Shown here piece by piece: positions 1 through 8,192 of a stretch of DNA of 64,000 nt. Source of the stretch: Actinosynnema sp. ALI-1.44 (lineage in GTDB: Bacteria > Actinomycetota > Actinomycetes > Mycobacteriales > Pseudonocardiaceae). Every line of letters starts with the position of its first letter. The first letter of the stretch is position 1. The notes under the pieces are model-generated. The model searched no databases and was not told the origin of the DNA. It worked only from the letters and a program-made list of their open reading frames with translations. The stretch covers positions 1 through 64,000 of the forward strand of contig NZ_MTQO01000039.1 in assembly GCF_001984155.1 (NCBI RefSeq), in the 5' to 3' direction. The position numbers and the translations under genes were made by a program.

Positions 1-279
1 AGAACACGGCGCGAAGACCTCCTGCTCAGAGGTCTGCTCCCGGCGAGGGACCCCGTCTTTGTCTTTCCGTCTTTTCAGACCCGGGATCTCCATTGCGGGT
101 CTGGTGACCACGCCTTACTCCTGGTCAAGGCTCGGGATCCTGTGGGGAAAGATAGCCCCTCGCCGGGTGGCAGACCTCAAAGCAGGAGGTTCTTCGCGTC
201 CTGTTTCTCCCGGCGCATACCTTCATGACCCGGGGTTGTGAGGCGCGGGCGCCTCCTGCCCGTCGACCTGCCCCAGGGA

Positions 280-356
280 ACCACGGACTATCAAGAGGAT
301 CGGTATGGCTGTCGCTGGGGCTCTTTGGGCAGGCCGACCTCTTGACAGCCCGTGGT
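280..356. repeat. Imperfect inverted repeat, 19-nt arms
   Basis: Arms at 280-298 and 338-356 are complementary at 17 of 19 positions, with about 39 nt between them. Both mismatches are A-C as read on the plus strand, so they become G-U wobbles in a minus-strand transcript. The hairpin would therefore be more stable in RNA transcribed leftward. Function unknown. Confidence 0.55.
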
Positions 357-418
357 TGGCTTCGCCCAGGCCGACGGGCAGGAGACACCCCCGAAGCCCA
401 CCCCTGCGCTAGCGCGCG

Positions 419-543
419 GCCGCAAACCCCCGCGCTTGCGCGCACGCGAGCCGCCTGCCCTGCCCTGCGTGCACGCCGCCTGCCCTGCGCACGCGCGCAA
501 GCCGCAAACCCCCTGCGCTTGCGCGCGAGCCGCCTGCCCTGCG
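419..543. repeat. GC-rich direct repeat, period about 82 bp
   Basis: A block beginning GCCGCAAACCCC and ending GAGCCGCCTGCCCTGC occurs at about 419-463 and again from 501 to about 542. A third partial copy of CCGCCTGCCCTGC lies between them, near 476. This is imperfect low-complexity duplication with no coding signal. The units are unequal and the sequence between them is not spacer-like, so it is not a CRISPR. Confidence 0.5.
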
Positions 544-659
544 CTGCGCGTTCGCCTGCGCGCCGACCTGGGCCGGGCTGCGGTTGCGGCCGCATTGACC
601 GAGTCAGGTTGCAGTCTCGTGCGTGCTGTCCTGGGTTGGTCTGCGTGTATGCCGGTTGG

Positions 660-977
660 TCAGATGACCCTGGCCTGCATTGTGGTGTAGTCGAAGTAGC
701 TTACGACGTATTCGTCGCCGAGTTCGGTGGCCAGGCGTTTGGCCAGCTCTTCTCCCATTTCGGCGAATCGGCGGCCTGCTTCTAGTGTGGGGAAGCCTGA
801 GCGGGTGGGGTCTTCGTGGTCGCGGGTGTCCTCGAAGTTGTCCGACCACTCCCAGAGGTCGGCCGCGAGGGGTTCGGAGATGGGCAGCTCGTAGAACGAG
901 AGGTTGCCTTCGCCCGCTGTTCCCGTCAGCCACAGTGGACTGCGTTCGTACCCGGCCATCAGCTTGATCGACTTCAT
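660..977 (-). CDS. Hypothetical protein, about 105 aa
   Basis: Small acidic soluble protein that I do not recognise. It starts MKSIKLMAGYE and has conserved-looking aromatic and acidic stretches (LWEWSDNFED, YVVSYFDYT) with no signal peptide or membrane segment. I chose the ATG at 977; a longer GTG-type start at 1013 adds a Gly-rich stretch that looks untranslated. It is divergent from the oxidoreductase at 1200, leaving about 220 bp of shared upstream sequence. The composition resembles small immunity-type or orphan accessory proteins, but nothing here proves a function. Confidence 0.6.
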   Translation of the reverse strand: MKSIKLMAGYERSPLWLTGTAGEGNLSFYELPISEPLAADLWEWSDNFEDTRDHEDPTRSGFPTLEAGRRFAEMGEELAKRLATELGDEYVVSYFDYTTMQARVI

Positions 978-1153
978 TTCGCCACCACCAGGTATCGCCT
1001 CGTCGCCGTCCACTGTCTGTCATGGTCTACTCGACGATCCACTCGATGGGAAGCCAATAGCCCCTGGACAGTGGATGAACAGCACCATCGGGTGATCACG
1101 GGCACAATACCCGTCGAGGCGGAACAAAGCAGCGGGCGTTATCGTCGCCCTGT

Positions 1154-1178
1154 TGAGACAAACTTTCATTCTGTCTCA
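1154..1178. promoter_or_regulatory. Operator-like inverted repeat upstream of the oxidoreductase
   Basis: Perfect 7-nt arms TGAGACA (1154-1160) and TGTCTCA (1172-1178) are separated by 11 nt. They end 21 nt before the ATG at 1200 and just upstream of the GAGGAGG ribosome site. Size and placement fit a dimeric TetR- or MarR-type repressor site. No regulator of that kind is encoded next to it. Confidence 0.5.
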
Positions 1179-1199
1179 CGACGCGAGGAGGCGTTCGAT

Positions 1200-2153
1200 A
1201 TGCGGGCCGTACAGATCACCGAGTTCGGTGGCCCCGAGGTACTCACCGTCACCGAGGTTCCTGACCCCGTCCCCGGTGAGAACGAGCTGCTCATCACGGT
1301 CGACCGGGCCGGGGTGAACTACGCGGACACCCACCAGGTCGAGGACTCCTATCTCGCGTCACCCACTCTTCCGATGATCCCCGGCGGCGAGGTGGTCGGG
1401 ACCACCGCCGACGGCAGGCGGGTCGCCGCCATCATCGGCGGCGGTGGGTATGCCGAGAAGGCAGTGATCAACAAGCACATGGCGTTCGACGTTCCCGACG
1501 GCGTCGACGACGTCTCCGCTGTCGCCCTGCTCATCCAGGGGATGACCGCGTGGTACCTGCTCAAGCGGACCACGCACTTCCAGCCCGGCGAGTCCATTGT
1601 GGTGCACGCCGCCGCCGGTGGTGTCGGGTCGCTGTCCGTCCAACTCGCCAAGTCCATGGGCGCCGGGCGGATCATCGCCACGGCCAGCACCCAGGACAAG
1701 CGCGACCTGGCCGTCAGCCTCGGCGCGGACGTCGCCATCGACCCCGCCACCCCCGACCTGGACAAGGCCATCATCGAGGCCAACGGCGGCAAGCGCGTCG
1801 ACGTCGTACTGGAGATGACCGGCGGCCGTGTCACGGACGAGAGCCTGAAAGCACTGGCCCCGTTCGGCAGGCTCGCGTTCTACGGCATGGCCAGCCGCGA
1901 GGAGCCGAAGCCGGTCGCGCCCGCCGCCCTGATGTCGTACTCGACGACCATCAGCGGATTCTGGCTGGCCCACGCGTTCCGCAATCCCCCTGTGCTGCAC
2001 CAGGCTTTCGCCGAGCTGGCCGCGGAAGTCAAGGCGGGCAAGCTGAAGGTGATCAGCGGCGGCGAGTACGCCCTCTCCGACGTCCGCACGGCGCACGAGG
2101 ACCTCCGCGCCCGTCGCACCAGCGGGAAGCTCGTCGTCAACCCCGGCAAGTAG
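1200..2153 (+). CDS. Zinc-type alcohol dehydrogenase-like / quinone oxidoreductase, 317 aa
   Basis: Medium-chain dehydrogenase/reductase of the quinone oxidoreductase (QOR) subgroup, expected to reduce quinones or enones with NADPH in the cytosol. It has an N-terminal GroES-like domain (MRAVQITEFGGPEVL, VDRAGVNYADTHQ), the nucleotide-binding motif HAAAGGVGSLSVQLAK near residues 140-155, and a typical C-terminus (TSGKLVVNP). No structural-zinc cysteine cluster is visible, as expected for QOR proteins. The ATG at 1200 follows GAGGAGG at good spacing; the frame stays open upstream but without protein-like sequence. An inverted repeat at 1154-1178 suggests repressor control. The physiological substrate is unknown. 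Confidence 0.88.
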   Translation: MRAVQITEFGGPEVLTVTEVPDPVPGENELLITVDRAGVNYADTHQVEDSYLASPTLPMIPGGEVVGTTADGRRVAAIIGGGGYAEKAVINKHMAFDVPDGVDDVSAVALLIQGMTAWYLLKRTTHFQPGESIVVHAAAGGVGSLSVQLAKSMGAGRIIATASTQDKRDLAVSLGADVAIDPATPDLDKAIIEANGGKRVDVVLEMTGGRVTDESLKALAPFGRLAFYGMASREEPKPVAPAALMSYSTTISGFWLAHAFRNPPVLHQAFAELAAEVKAGKLKVISGGEYALSDVRTAHEDLRARRTSGKLVVNPGK

Positions 2154-2209
2154 GTATCAGCACGTGGGAAACGTTGACACCCCTGCAGCCGTGCCGGTCC
2201 CATGAAGGC

Positions 2210-2674
2210 ATGGCACAGCTGACAGTGATCGTCCAGCTCACCGTCGACACCGAGCAGGCGCCCACGGTGGCCGCGCGGCTGGTCAACTCGCTGCGCAGCG
2301 CCGTCGACCTGCCCATCGACCGGATGGTCGTCGACGGTGGGCACGTCCCGCGCCAGCGTGCCCTGCCGCAGGCGAAACTGCGGATCGAGCCCGCCGCGCG
2401 ACGCGTCATCGTGCGGGACACCCCGATCGACCTGACCCGGCTGGAGTTCGACCTGCTGCTGTTCCTGTGCCTGCACCCCGGCCGGGTCCACCAGCGTTCG
2501 ACGCTGCTCGCCCAGGTCTGGGGCGTCGCCGACCACCTCGGCACCCGCACGGTCGACGTGCACATCCGCAGGCTCCGCAGCAAGATCGGCCCCGGGTTCG
2601 ACCCGATCACCACTGTCCGCGGCGTCGGCTACCTCGTCGACCGCAACGCCGGGTTCGTCATCGAGTCCGTGTGA
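2210..2674 (+). CDS. Winged-helix DNA-binding protein without receiver domain, 154 aa
   Basis: The C-terminal two thirds (about residues 55-150) is an OmpR/PhoB-type winged helix: [20 protein letters not shown], then [27 protein letters not shown], covering the recognition helix and wing. The N-terminal ~50 residues ([17 protein letters not shown]) look like a small beta-alpha domain, not a phospho-acceptor receiver, and no conserved Asp pocket is present. It is therefore probably a standalone transcription factor rather than a two-component response regulator. It starts at ATG 2210 and its last codons overlap the 3' end of mnmA on the other strand by 17 bp. Confidence 0.8.
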   Translation: MAQLTVIVQLTVDTEQAPTVAARLVNSLRSAVDLPIDRMVVDGGHVPRQRALPQAKLRIEPAARRVIVRDTPIDLTRLEFDLLLFLCLHPGRVHQRSTLLAQVWGVADHLGTRTVDVHIRRLRSKIGPGFDPITTVRGVGYLVDRNAGFVIESV

Positions 2675-3734
2675 TGGTCGCGCTGCCCAGCACCAAGTCG
2701 CCCTGGTACATCACGGCAGCCTGACCGGGCGCGACACCCCGCAGCGGCTCAGCGAGCCGGATCACCAGCTCACCGTCGGTCATCTCGGCGACCGCAGCGG
2801 CCGTGCCACCGTGCGCACGGACCTGCACCACGCACTCGGTCGGGCCGTCGAGTGCTTCGCCAGAAGGCCACACAGGGCGCCCACCAGCGATTTCACTCAC
2901 TTCGAGGCGCTCAGCGGTGCCGACGCGGACGTTTCCGGACACCGGCTCCAACGACAGCACATAGCGCGGGCGACCGTCCGCCGCGGGCGCGTCGATGCCC
3001 AATCCCTTGCGCTGCCCGACCGTGAAACCGTGCACACCGGTGTGCATGCCCAGCACGGCACCGGTCGCGTCGTCGACGAGCATGCCGGGGCGCTCGCCCA
3101 GCTTGTTCGTCAGGAACTTCTGGGTGTCGCCGTCCGGGATGAAGCAGATGTCGTGGCTGTCCGGCTTCTCGGCCACCGACAGCCCGCGCTCCGCCGCCTC
3201 CGCGCGGACCTGTGGCTTGGTCGAGTCGCCGAGCGGGAACATCGCGTGCCGCAACTGCTCCGTGGTCAGCGAGGCGAGCACATAGGACTGGTCCTTCTCG
3301 GAGTCCGCGCTGCGCCGCAGCTCCGGCTTCCCGTCCACTGTGGTCAGCCGGGCGTAGTGGCCCGTGCAGACCGCGTCGAAGCCCAGCGCCATCGCCTTGT
3401 CGAGCAACGCCTCGAACTTGATCCGCTCGTTGCAGCGCAGGCACGGGTTCGGTGTGCGGCCCGCCGCGTACTCCTCGACGAAGTCCTCGATCACGTCCTC
3501 GGTGAACCGCTCGGCGAAGTCCCAGATGTAGAACGGGATGCCGAGCACGTCGGCGGCGCGCCGCGCGTCGTGCGAGTCCTCGATCGTGCAGCAGCCACGC
3601 GCGCCGGTGCGCAGCGTGCCGGGTTTCGCCGACAGGGCGAGGTGCACCCCGACGACGTCGTGCCCGGCGGCCACCGCTCGCGCCGCGGCCACAGCTGAAT
3701 CGACACCACCACTCATTGCGGCGAGCACGCGCAT
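2658..3734 (-). CDS. mnmA: tRNA-specific 2-thiouridylase MnmA, 358 aa
   Basis: Catalyses ATP-dependent 2-thiolation of the wobble uridine in certain tRNAs. Visible motifs are the PP-loop SGGVDS near residues 9-14, the catalytic cysteine in [12 protein letters not shown], the second cysteine in [10 protein letters not shown], and the C-terminal beta-barrel. Length is normal. ATG 3734 is preceded by a GGAGGC ribosome site lying inside the end of the cysteine desulfurase gene, only 2 nt away, so the two are co-transcribed and probably coupled. The desulfurase would supply the persulfide sulfur. The same pair (trmU-iscS) sits together in mycobacteria. Confidence 0.96.
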   Translation of the reverse strand: MRVLAAMSGGVDSAVAAARAVAAGHDVVGVHLALSAKPGTLRTGARGCCTIEDSHDARRAADVLGIPFYIWDFAERFTEDVIEDFVEEYAAGRTPNPCLRCNERIKFEALLDKAMALGFDAVCTGHYARLTTVDGKPELRRSADSEKDQSYVLASLTTEQLRHAMFPLGDSTKPQVRAEAAERGLSVAEKPDSHDICFIPDGDTQKFLTNKLGERPGMLVDDATGAVLGMHTGVHGFTVGQRKGLGIDAPAADGRPRYVLSLEPVSGNVRVGTAERLEVSEIAGGRPVWPSGEALDGPTECVVQVRAHGGTAAAVAEMTDGELVIRLAEPLRGVAPGQAAVMYQGDLVLGSATITRTR

Positions 3735-3736
3735 GC

Positions 3737-4909
3737 TCACGCCTCCTTCGTCGCGGATCGGCGCATACCGGACAGGCCCGCGTTGCGGGCCCGTTCCACG
3801 GCCGGTCCGATCGCCTGTGCCAGGGCCTGGACGTCCGCCTTCGACGACGTGTGCCCCAGTGAGAACCTGAGCGAGCCGCGGGCCGCCGCCGGATCCATGC
3901 CCATCGCGAGCAGGACATGACTCGGCTGCGCCACCCCCGCCGTGCAGGCCGAGCCGGTCGAGCACTCGATTCCCTTGGCGTCCAACAACATCAGCAAGCT
4001 GTCCCCGGCGCAGCCGGGGAACGTGAAGTGTGCGTGGGTCGGCAGGCCCGGTTCGCCGTTGAGGATCGCGTCGGGAACGGCGGCACGGACGGCGCCGACC
4101 AGCTCGTCCCTGAGCGCGGCGAGCTTCCCGGCCTGCTCGTCGCGGCGCGCCGCCACCTCGCGCATCGCCACAGCCAACGCGTGGATCGCCGGTACGTCAA
4201 CGGTTCCCGAGCGCACGTCCCGCTCCTGGCCGCCGCCGTGCAGCAACGGCGCGCACGCCACGTCCCGCCCCAGCAGCAACGCACCGATACCGATCGGGCC
4301 GCCGAGCTTGTGCCCGCTCATGGTCAACGCGCTGGCCTTCGACTCGGCGAAATCGACCGGCAGCGTGCCGACGGCCTGGACGGCGTCGGTGTGGAACGGG
4401 ATGCCACGCTCCGCGCACGCCTCGGCCAGCTCACGGACCGGGTTGACCGTGCCGACCTCGTTGTTCGCCCACATGGCCGTGACCAGCGCCACATCGTCGC
4501 CGAGTGCGGCCTTGAACGCGTCCACGTCCACCCGCCCGGTGCGGTCCACCGGCAGCCACGTCAGCTCGGCACCGTCGCGGCTCTCCAGCCACTCGGCCGC
4601 GTCGAGGACGGCGTGGTGCTCGACCGCGGACACCAACACGCGACGGCGGCCTTCCCGGCGCCTGGCCCAGTAGATGCCCTTGACCGCGAGGTTGTCACTC
4701 TCCGTGCCACCCGCGGTGAAGACGACCTCGGACGGTCGCGCGCCGAGCGTCTCCGCGATCGACTCGCGGGCCTCCTCGGCGATCCGCCTCGCCCGGCGGC
4801 CGGAGGTGTGCAGCGACGAAGCGTTGCCCCGGATGGACAATGCCTCTGTCAACGCCGCCGCTGCCTCGGGCAGCATGGGCGTGGTCGCCGCGTGGTCTAG
4901 ATAGGTCAT
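3737..4909 (-). CDS. Cysteine desulfurase (IscS/NifS family), 390 aa
   Basis: PLP enzyme that takes sulfur from cysteine for tRNA thiolation and probably Fe-S assembly. Landmarks are YLDHAATTP at the start, NNEVGT, the cofactor pocket HTDAVQAVG, the PLP lysine in SGHKLGGP, and the catalytic cysteine in STGSACTAG. Full family length. The start is ATG 4909; a GTG directly before it (4912) is an equal alternative. It is the first gene of the leftward pair with mnmA, which points to thiouridine synthesis as a main role. No iscU-like scaffold gene is adjacent. Confidence 0.94.
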   Translation of the reverse strand: MTYLDHAATTPMLPEAAAALTEALSIRGNASSLHTSGRRARRIAEEARESIAETLGARPSEVVFTAGGTESDNLAVKGIYWARRREGRRRVLVSAVEHHAVLDAAEWLESRDGAELTWLPVDRTGRVDVDAFKAALGDDVALVTAMWANNEVGTVNPVRELAEACAERGIPFHTDAVQAVGTLPVDFAESKASALTMSGHKLGGPIGIGALLLGRDVACAPLLHGGGQERDVRSGTVDVPAIHALAVAMREVAARRDEQAGKLAALRDELVGAVRAAVPDAILNGEPGLPTHAHFTFPGCAGDSLLMLLDAKGIECSTGSACTAGVAQPSHVLLAMGMDPAAARGSLRFSLGHTSSKADVQALAQAIGPAVERARNAGLSGMRRSATKEA

Positions 4910-4975
4910 CACCGAAGAGTGTATTCGGCGACGAGCGTCACGCCCCAGGCGACGGCCACGGCGACCACGGACGGC

Positions 4976-5701
4976 TCAGGTGCACTTGGCCGAACTGATG
5001 ATCGACACCGCGCCGACCTTGTTGTCCGGCGTGGCCGTGAACTCAAAGCGCCAGCCCGCCTTGTCGGCGATCTCCACCTGGTAGCGACCGGTGTGCTCGC
5101 TGAGCTTGAGGCCACGCGACTCGTAGGCCTTCTTCAGCTCCTCGACCGTCGAGCCCGCCCCGATGCCCTCCGCGGTCTTCGCCTCAGCCGGGGCGCCGAG
5201 CTCACGCAGGCCGTCCTTGCCGAACGACGCCCCGCCTGCCGCGGCGAACGCCTTGTCCCTGGCCTCGCGCTTCTCGGCAAGCGTCGCACTGGCTCCGGCG
5301 GCGTCGGCGTACACCTGGGCGGCGTCGGCGTGCTCCTGGGCGGACTTGCGCCTGGTGGTGTCCTTGTCCAGTTCGTCGGCCTTGGCGTTGAGCTCGCGGG
5401 CCTTGCGCTGCGCGTCGTCCTCCGCCGCCATCCTGGCCGCGTCGGGCGCCGGGCCGCCGACGTAGCTGAAGTCGGCGCAGCCGTCCAAATTGGAGGTCGG
5501 CGCGGTCGCCAGCTTGCCGGTCGCCAACGCCGCGTCCTTGCTCATGCCCGGCGTGAGGCCGCGGTAGCCCGCCACGCCGAACACCTCCGGCTTCGCGGGC
5601 GCCGCGCCACCCCCGCCCCCGCCCGCGGCGCCGTTCTCCGCTGTGCACGCCGCCGTGAACCCGACGAGGAGAACGGCAGCACAAAGGACAGTCTTGTTCA
5701 T
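4976..5701 (-). CDS. Putative secreted lipoprotein, 241 aa
   Basis: Begins with a lipoprotein signal, MNKTVLCAAVLLVGFTAAC, with the lipid-accepting cysteine near residue 19. A Gly-rich linker and a roughly 200-residue extracytoplasmic part follow. The middle is strongly helical and charged (about residues 75-140: ARELNAKADELDKDTTRRKSA), consistent with a coiled coil. The C-terminus repeats a short motif seen earlier (YRGLTPGMSKDAAL and later ESRGLKLSEH) and ends in a beta-rich part. I do not recognise a named family. It lies in the same direction as the desulfurase, 66 nt upstream. Confidence 0.75.
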   Translation of the reverse strand: MNKTVLCAAVLLVGFTAACTAENGAAGGGGGGAAPAKPEVFGVAGYRGLTPGMSKDAALATGKLATAPTSNLDGCADFSYVGGPAPDAARMAAEDDAQRKARELNAKADELDKDTTRRKSAQEHADAAQVYADAAGASATLAEKREARDKAFAAAGGASFGKDGLRELGAPAEAKTAEGIGAGSTVEELKKAYESRGLKLSEHTGRYQVEIADKAGWRFEFTATPDNKVGAVSIISSAKCT

Positions 5702-5779
5702 GTTCGTGAACCCCCTGTTGGTGACGGTGCGGAGATTAGCGAACGAGCACGTTGTCCTCCCAACCGATTACAGCTGGGT

Positions 5780-5828
5780 CACCCCGCACGGGCCGCTTGT
5801 CGGAGCGGAGACGTGCCCGCACGGGGTG
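5780..5828 (-). terminator. Hairpin downstream of the MFS gene
   Basis: Arms at 5780-5793 and 5815-5828 pair except for a 2-nt internal mismatch (CACCCCG..CGGGC against GCCCG..CGGGGTG). The site lies 8 nt past the stop of the leftward MFS transporter gene and before the lipoprotein start, which fits a stem-loop terminator of the T-tract-poor actinobacterial type. Confidence 0.5.
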
Positions 5829-5835
5829 AGTCCGT

Positions 5836-7215
5836 TCAGGCGGCCGGACCCCCAGGACTGGCCGCCCGGCCCGGTCGGACGAGCACGGCGCCGATGATGG
5901 CGACCGCGGCCATCGCGATGTCCAGGACGGCCATCGCCGGTGTCGGGCGTTGCGGGGATGCCAGCAGTGCCAGCAGGACGCCGCCGAAGCCGACGAGGAC
6001 CGCACTGAACACCCGCTCGGACACCTGCAGCGCTGCCGCGTTGGCGCCTTGTTCGTGCAGCGGCGAGTAGCGCATCGTCAGGACGCTCAGACTCGAGTAA
6101 CCCAGGCCCATTCCCGCGCTGGCGACGATCCACGCGATGAACGCCACCCAGCCCCAGCCCCATGTCGGTGTTACGAGGAGCATGCCGAGTGCGCCGACGG
6201 CCAGGAAGCCGAATCCCCATCGGACGAACACGAGCCGGTCGACATCGGGGTTGCGCGCCGGGAGCAGCGCCGCCGCCGACCACGCCAATGCGCCCACAGT
6301 CAAGGGAAGTCCGGCCATCAGCGGCGAATAGCCGTGCACCGACGTCAGCGTCAGCGTCACGTACACCTCCATCGCGGTGTACGCACCCGCCAGCAGACCG
6401 CGTGCCAGCACAGTCACCGGCAGGCCGCGTTTGGCCACCAGCGTTCCCTTGGGCAGCAACCGGAACAGCGCCGGCAGCAGAATCGCCGCACCCAGGACGC
6501 CGAGCAGCAACGTCGTGAGCGACGGGTGTTCCGCCGCCCACGTCAACGCGGCGATGCCCAGTGCCGAGGCGATCGCCGCCAGGACCAGACCACGGCGCAC
6601 TGCCCCGTTGTTCTCCACCTGCGTGGGCAGTTTGCGCACTGCGGGCAGCAGCAGGAGAGCGCCGATGAAGGCCAGCGGGACGAGCCCGAGGAAGACCCAG
6701 CGCCAACTCGCGTGTTCGGTGAGCAGCCCCGCTGCCGCGGGTCCCACGAGGGAGGGCAGCACCCACGCGGCGCTGAGCAGGCCGAAGGCGGCCGGTTGGG
6801 AGCGTTCCGGGAAGACGTACGCGATCATCACGTAGATCGCGACCGAGATCGTCCCCCCGCCGAAGCCCTGCAGCGCCCGGCCGAGCAGCAGTAGCCACAT
6901 CGAGTTCGCGAGCCCCGCCACCAGCAGGCCGACCGCGAACAGGACCACGCCGGTGTAGACGCCGAACGCCGGTCCACGCCGATCACACAGCCTGCCTGCC
7001 AGCACGTTCGCGATCAGGCTGGCCACGAGGAAAACCGTGAAGGGCCACGAGTACAGCGCGCCGCCGTCCAGGTCCGCCACCATCCGCGGCATCGCCGTGT
7101 TCACGCCGAGGTTCTCGAACGCCACGAGCGTCACCAGCAGCGTCATGCCTATCGAGACAGCGCGGTACTCGCCCGTCCACAGTGATGTCCTGGCCGGTGC
7201 CTCGGTCATGGTCAC
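5836..7215 (-). CDS. MFS drug-efflux-type transporter, 459 aa
   Basis: Major facilitator of the DHA type. Multiple hydrophobic segments run through the protein, with the loop 2-3 motif GRLCDRRGPAFGVYTG around residues 75-95 and the antiporter-like stretch GRALQGFGGGTISVAIYVMIAY near 115-140. Probably exports small hydrophobic compounds by proton antiport across the cytoplasmic membrane. The start GTG (7215) or ATG two codons later (7209) has no clear ribosome site, so the mRNA may be leaderless. A hairpin terminator follows. Substrate cannot be told from sequence. Confidence 0.88.
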   Translation of the reverse strand: MTMTEAPARTSLWTGEYRAVSIGMTLLVTLVAFENLGVNTAMPRMVADLDGGALYSWPFTVFLVASLIANVLAGRLCDRRGPAFGVYTGVVLFAVGLLVAGLANSMWLLLLGRALQGFGGGTISVAIYVMIAYVFPERSQPAAFGLLSAAWVLPSLVGPAAAGLLTEHASWRWVFLGLVPLAFIGALLLLPAVRKLPTQVENNGAVRRGLVLAAIASALGIAALTWAAEHPSLTTLLLGVLGAAILLPALFRLLPKGTLVAKRGLPVTVLARGLLAGAYTAMEVYVTLTLTSVHGYSPLMAGLPLTVGALAWSAAALLPARNPDVDRLVFVRWGFGFLAVGALGMLLVTPTWGWGWVAFIAWIVASAGMGLGYSSLSVLTMRYSPLHEQGANAAALQVSERVFSAVLVGFGGVLLALLASPQRPTPAMAVLDIAMAAVAIIGAVLVRPGRAASPGGPAA

Positions 7216-7266
7216 GCAATCGAGTCTGCAACTTCAAGCGCACTGGAAGTCAAGCCAACCTGCTTG

Positions 7267-7319
7267 GCAACCAATGTGGCCTTCGTTGCGCAAAACGCAA
7301 CGAAGGCCACATTGGTTGC
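7267..7319. terminator. Long perfect hairpin, repeat family A copy 1
   Basis: A 24-bp perfect stem (7267-7290 and 7296-7319) has loop CAAAA. The arm begins GCAACCAATGTGGCCTTCG. It sits between the MFS start and the 3' end of the leftward acyltransferase gene. Near-identical hairpins occur at 18221-18279 and 56122-56174, all next to gene 3' ends, so this is a dispersed terminator-like repeat. Confidence 0.8.
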
Positions 7320-7325
7320 AAAAAC

Positions 7326-8192
7326 TTAGGCGACTGCGAGTTTGGGGTGTTCGAACTCGGGCAGGGTCTGCGTGCGGTTGAGGGTGTCGCGGACCGCCGC
7401 CTGAGTCATCTCGGCGAGTTCCTTGCGGTTGGCGGCCTTGCTCGGCTCGATCGGGTCGAGCACGTGCACCTCCATCACCAGGCCTTTGGTCCTGGCCGTG
7501 CGGCGCAGGGACGTGATCAGTGTCTCGTCACCGATGAACGCCGGTGCCGTGGTGTCGTGGCCGTTGGTCAGCCGGTAGCGCAGCACGAACGGGATCACCG
7601 GCACGTCCGCGTCGATCGCGGCCTGGAACATCGCGGGCCGGAACCGGCCGCTGGCCAGACCGCACCACGTCGTGCCCTCCGGGGAGACGTTCACCAGCGA
7701 GCCGCCGCGCATGGCCTTCATCAACTCGTCCACCGCGCTCGGCAGCGAACGCAGGTTCTCCCTGTCCAGGTAGACCGTCCGGGCCGCACCGGCGAGCTTG
7801 CCGATGATCGGCCAGGTCGCCACCTCTTTCTTGGCCTGCGCCCGCATCGGCTGCACCGCGTTGACCGCCACGATGTCCAGCCACGAGATGTGGTTGGACG
7901 CGACCAGCGCGCCGCGCTCGGCGTCCGCGTACTCCTGCAGCACCTTCGCGCCGTGCACCTCGATCCGCACGCCGAACGCCCGCGCGATCCGGCGGAACCA
8001 CCAGCGCACCGCGCCTTCCCTGCGCCGCTTGGCCAACAGCGGCATCATCAGTGCGACGAACGGGCCGGTCAGCAGGATCACGACCGCGGTGGCCAGTCGC
8101 CACACCCGGCGTGACCTGCTGACGGTCGGTGTCTTGCCGGCCATGCAGCTGGAGCCGCACGGCGACTCCGGCTGCCAGAGGTGTCCCCTCAT
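7326..8192 (-). CDS. 1-acyl-glycerol-3-phosphate acyltransferase family protein (OlsA-like), 288 aa
   Basis: PlsC-family membrane-associated acyltransferase. It shows the NHISWLD block (HX4D catalytic motif, about residue 95), the substrate block SPEGTTW, and an N-terminal hydrophobic helix (TAVVILLTGPFVALMMPLL). ATG 8192 overlaps the stop of the upstream GNAT gene by 4 bp (ATGA), so the two are translationally coupled. In many bacteria a GNAT N-acyltransferase (OlsB) followed by a PlsC-type O-acyltransferase (OlsA) makes ornithine lipid; the mycobacterial counterparts are Rv3027c/Rv3026c. The lipid product is inferred, and a phosphatidic acid role remains possible. Confidence 0.88.
   Translation of the reverse strand: MRGHLWQPESPCGSSCMAGKTPTVSRSRRVWRLATAVVILLTGPFVALMMPLLAKRRREGAVRWWFRRIARAFGVRIEVHGAKVLQEYADAERGALVASNHISWLDIVAVNAVQPMRAQAKKEVATWPIIGKLAGAARTVYLDRENLRSLPSAVDELMKAMRGGSLVNVSPEGTTWCGLASGRFRPAMFQAAIDADVPVIPFVLRYRLTNGHDTTAPAFIGDETLITSLRRTARTKGLVMEVHVLDPIEPSKAANRKELAEMTQAAVRDTLNRTQTLPEFEHPKLAVA

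Larger units (their letters stand above)
1..659. other. Non-coding, structured, repeat-containing stretch
   Basis: I find no convincing coding sequence here. Reading frames exist on both strands but look like frames opened by high GC, with no family resemblance and no good start. It does contain short perfect hairpins (7-nt arms at 15-21/29-35; 8-nt arms at 76-83/96-103), a long imperfect inverted repeat (280-356) and GC-rich direct repeats (419-543). It lies downstream of the leftward gene ending at 660. It may be a decayed region or a long untranslated or regulatory segment; I cannot tell which. Confidence 0.5.

Noticed and set aside
419-543. Possible CRISPR or minisatellite
   Set aside because: Only two to three imperfect units of unequal length, GC-rich and without unique spacers; reported only as a direct repeat.
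225-785. Open frames through the 5' end of the window as genes
   Set aside because: Both strands are open over the low-complexity repeat block, with Pro/Ala/Arg-rich translations and no plausible start or homologous motif.
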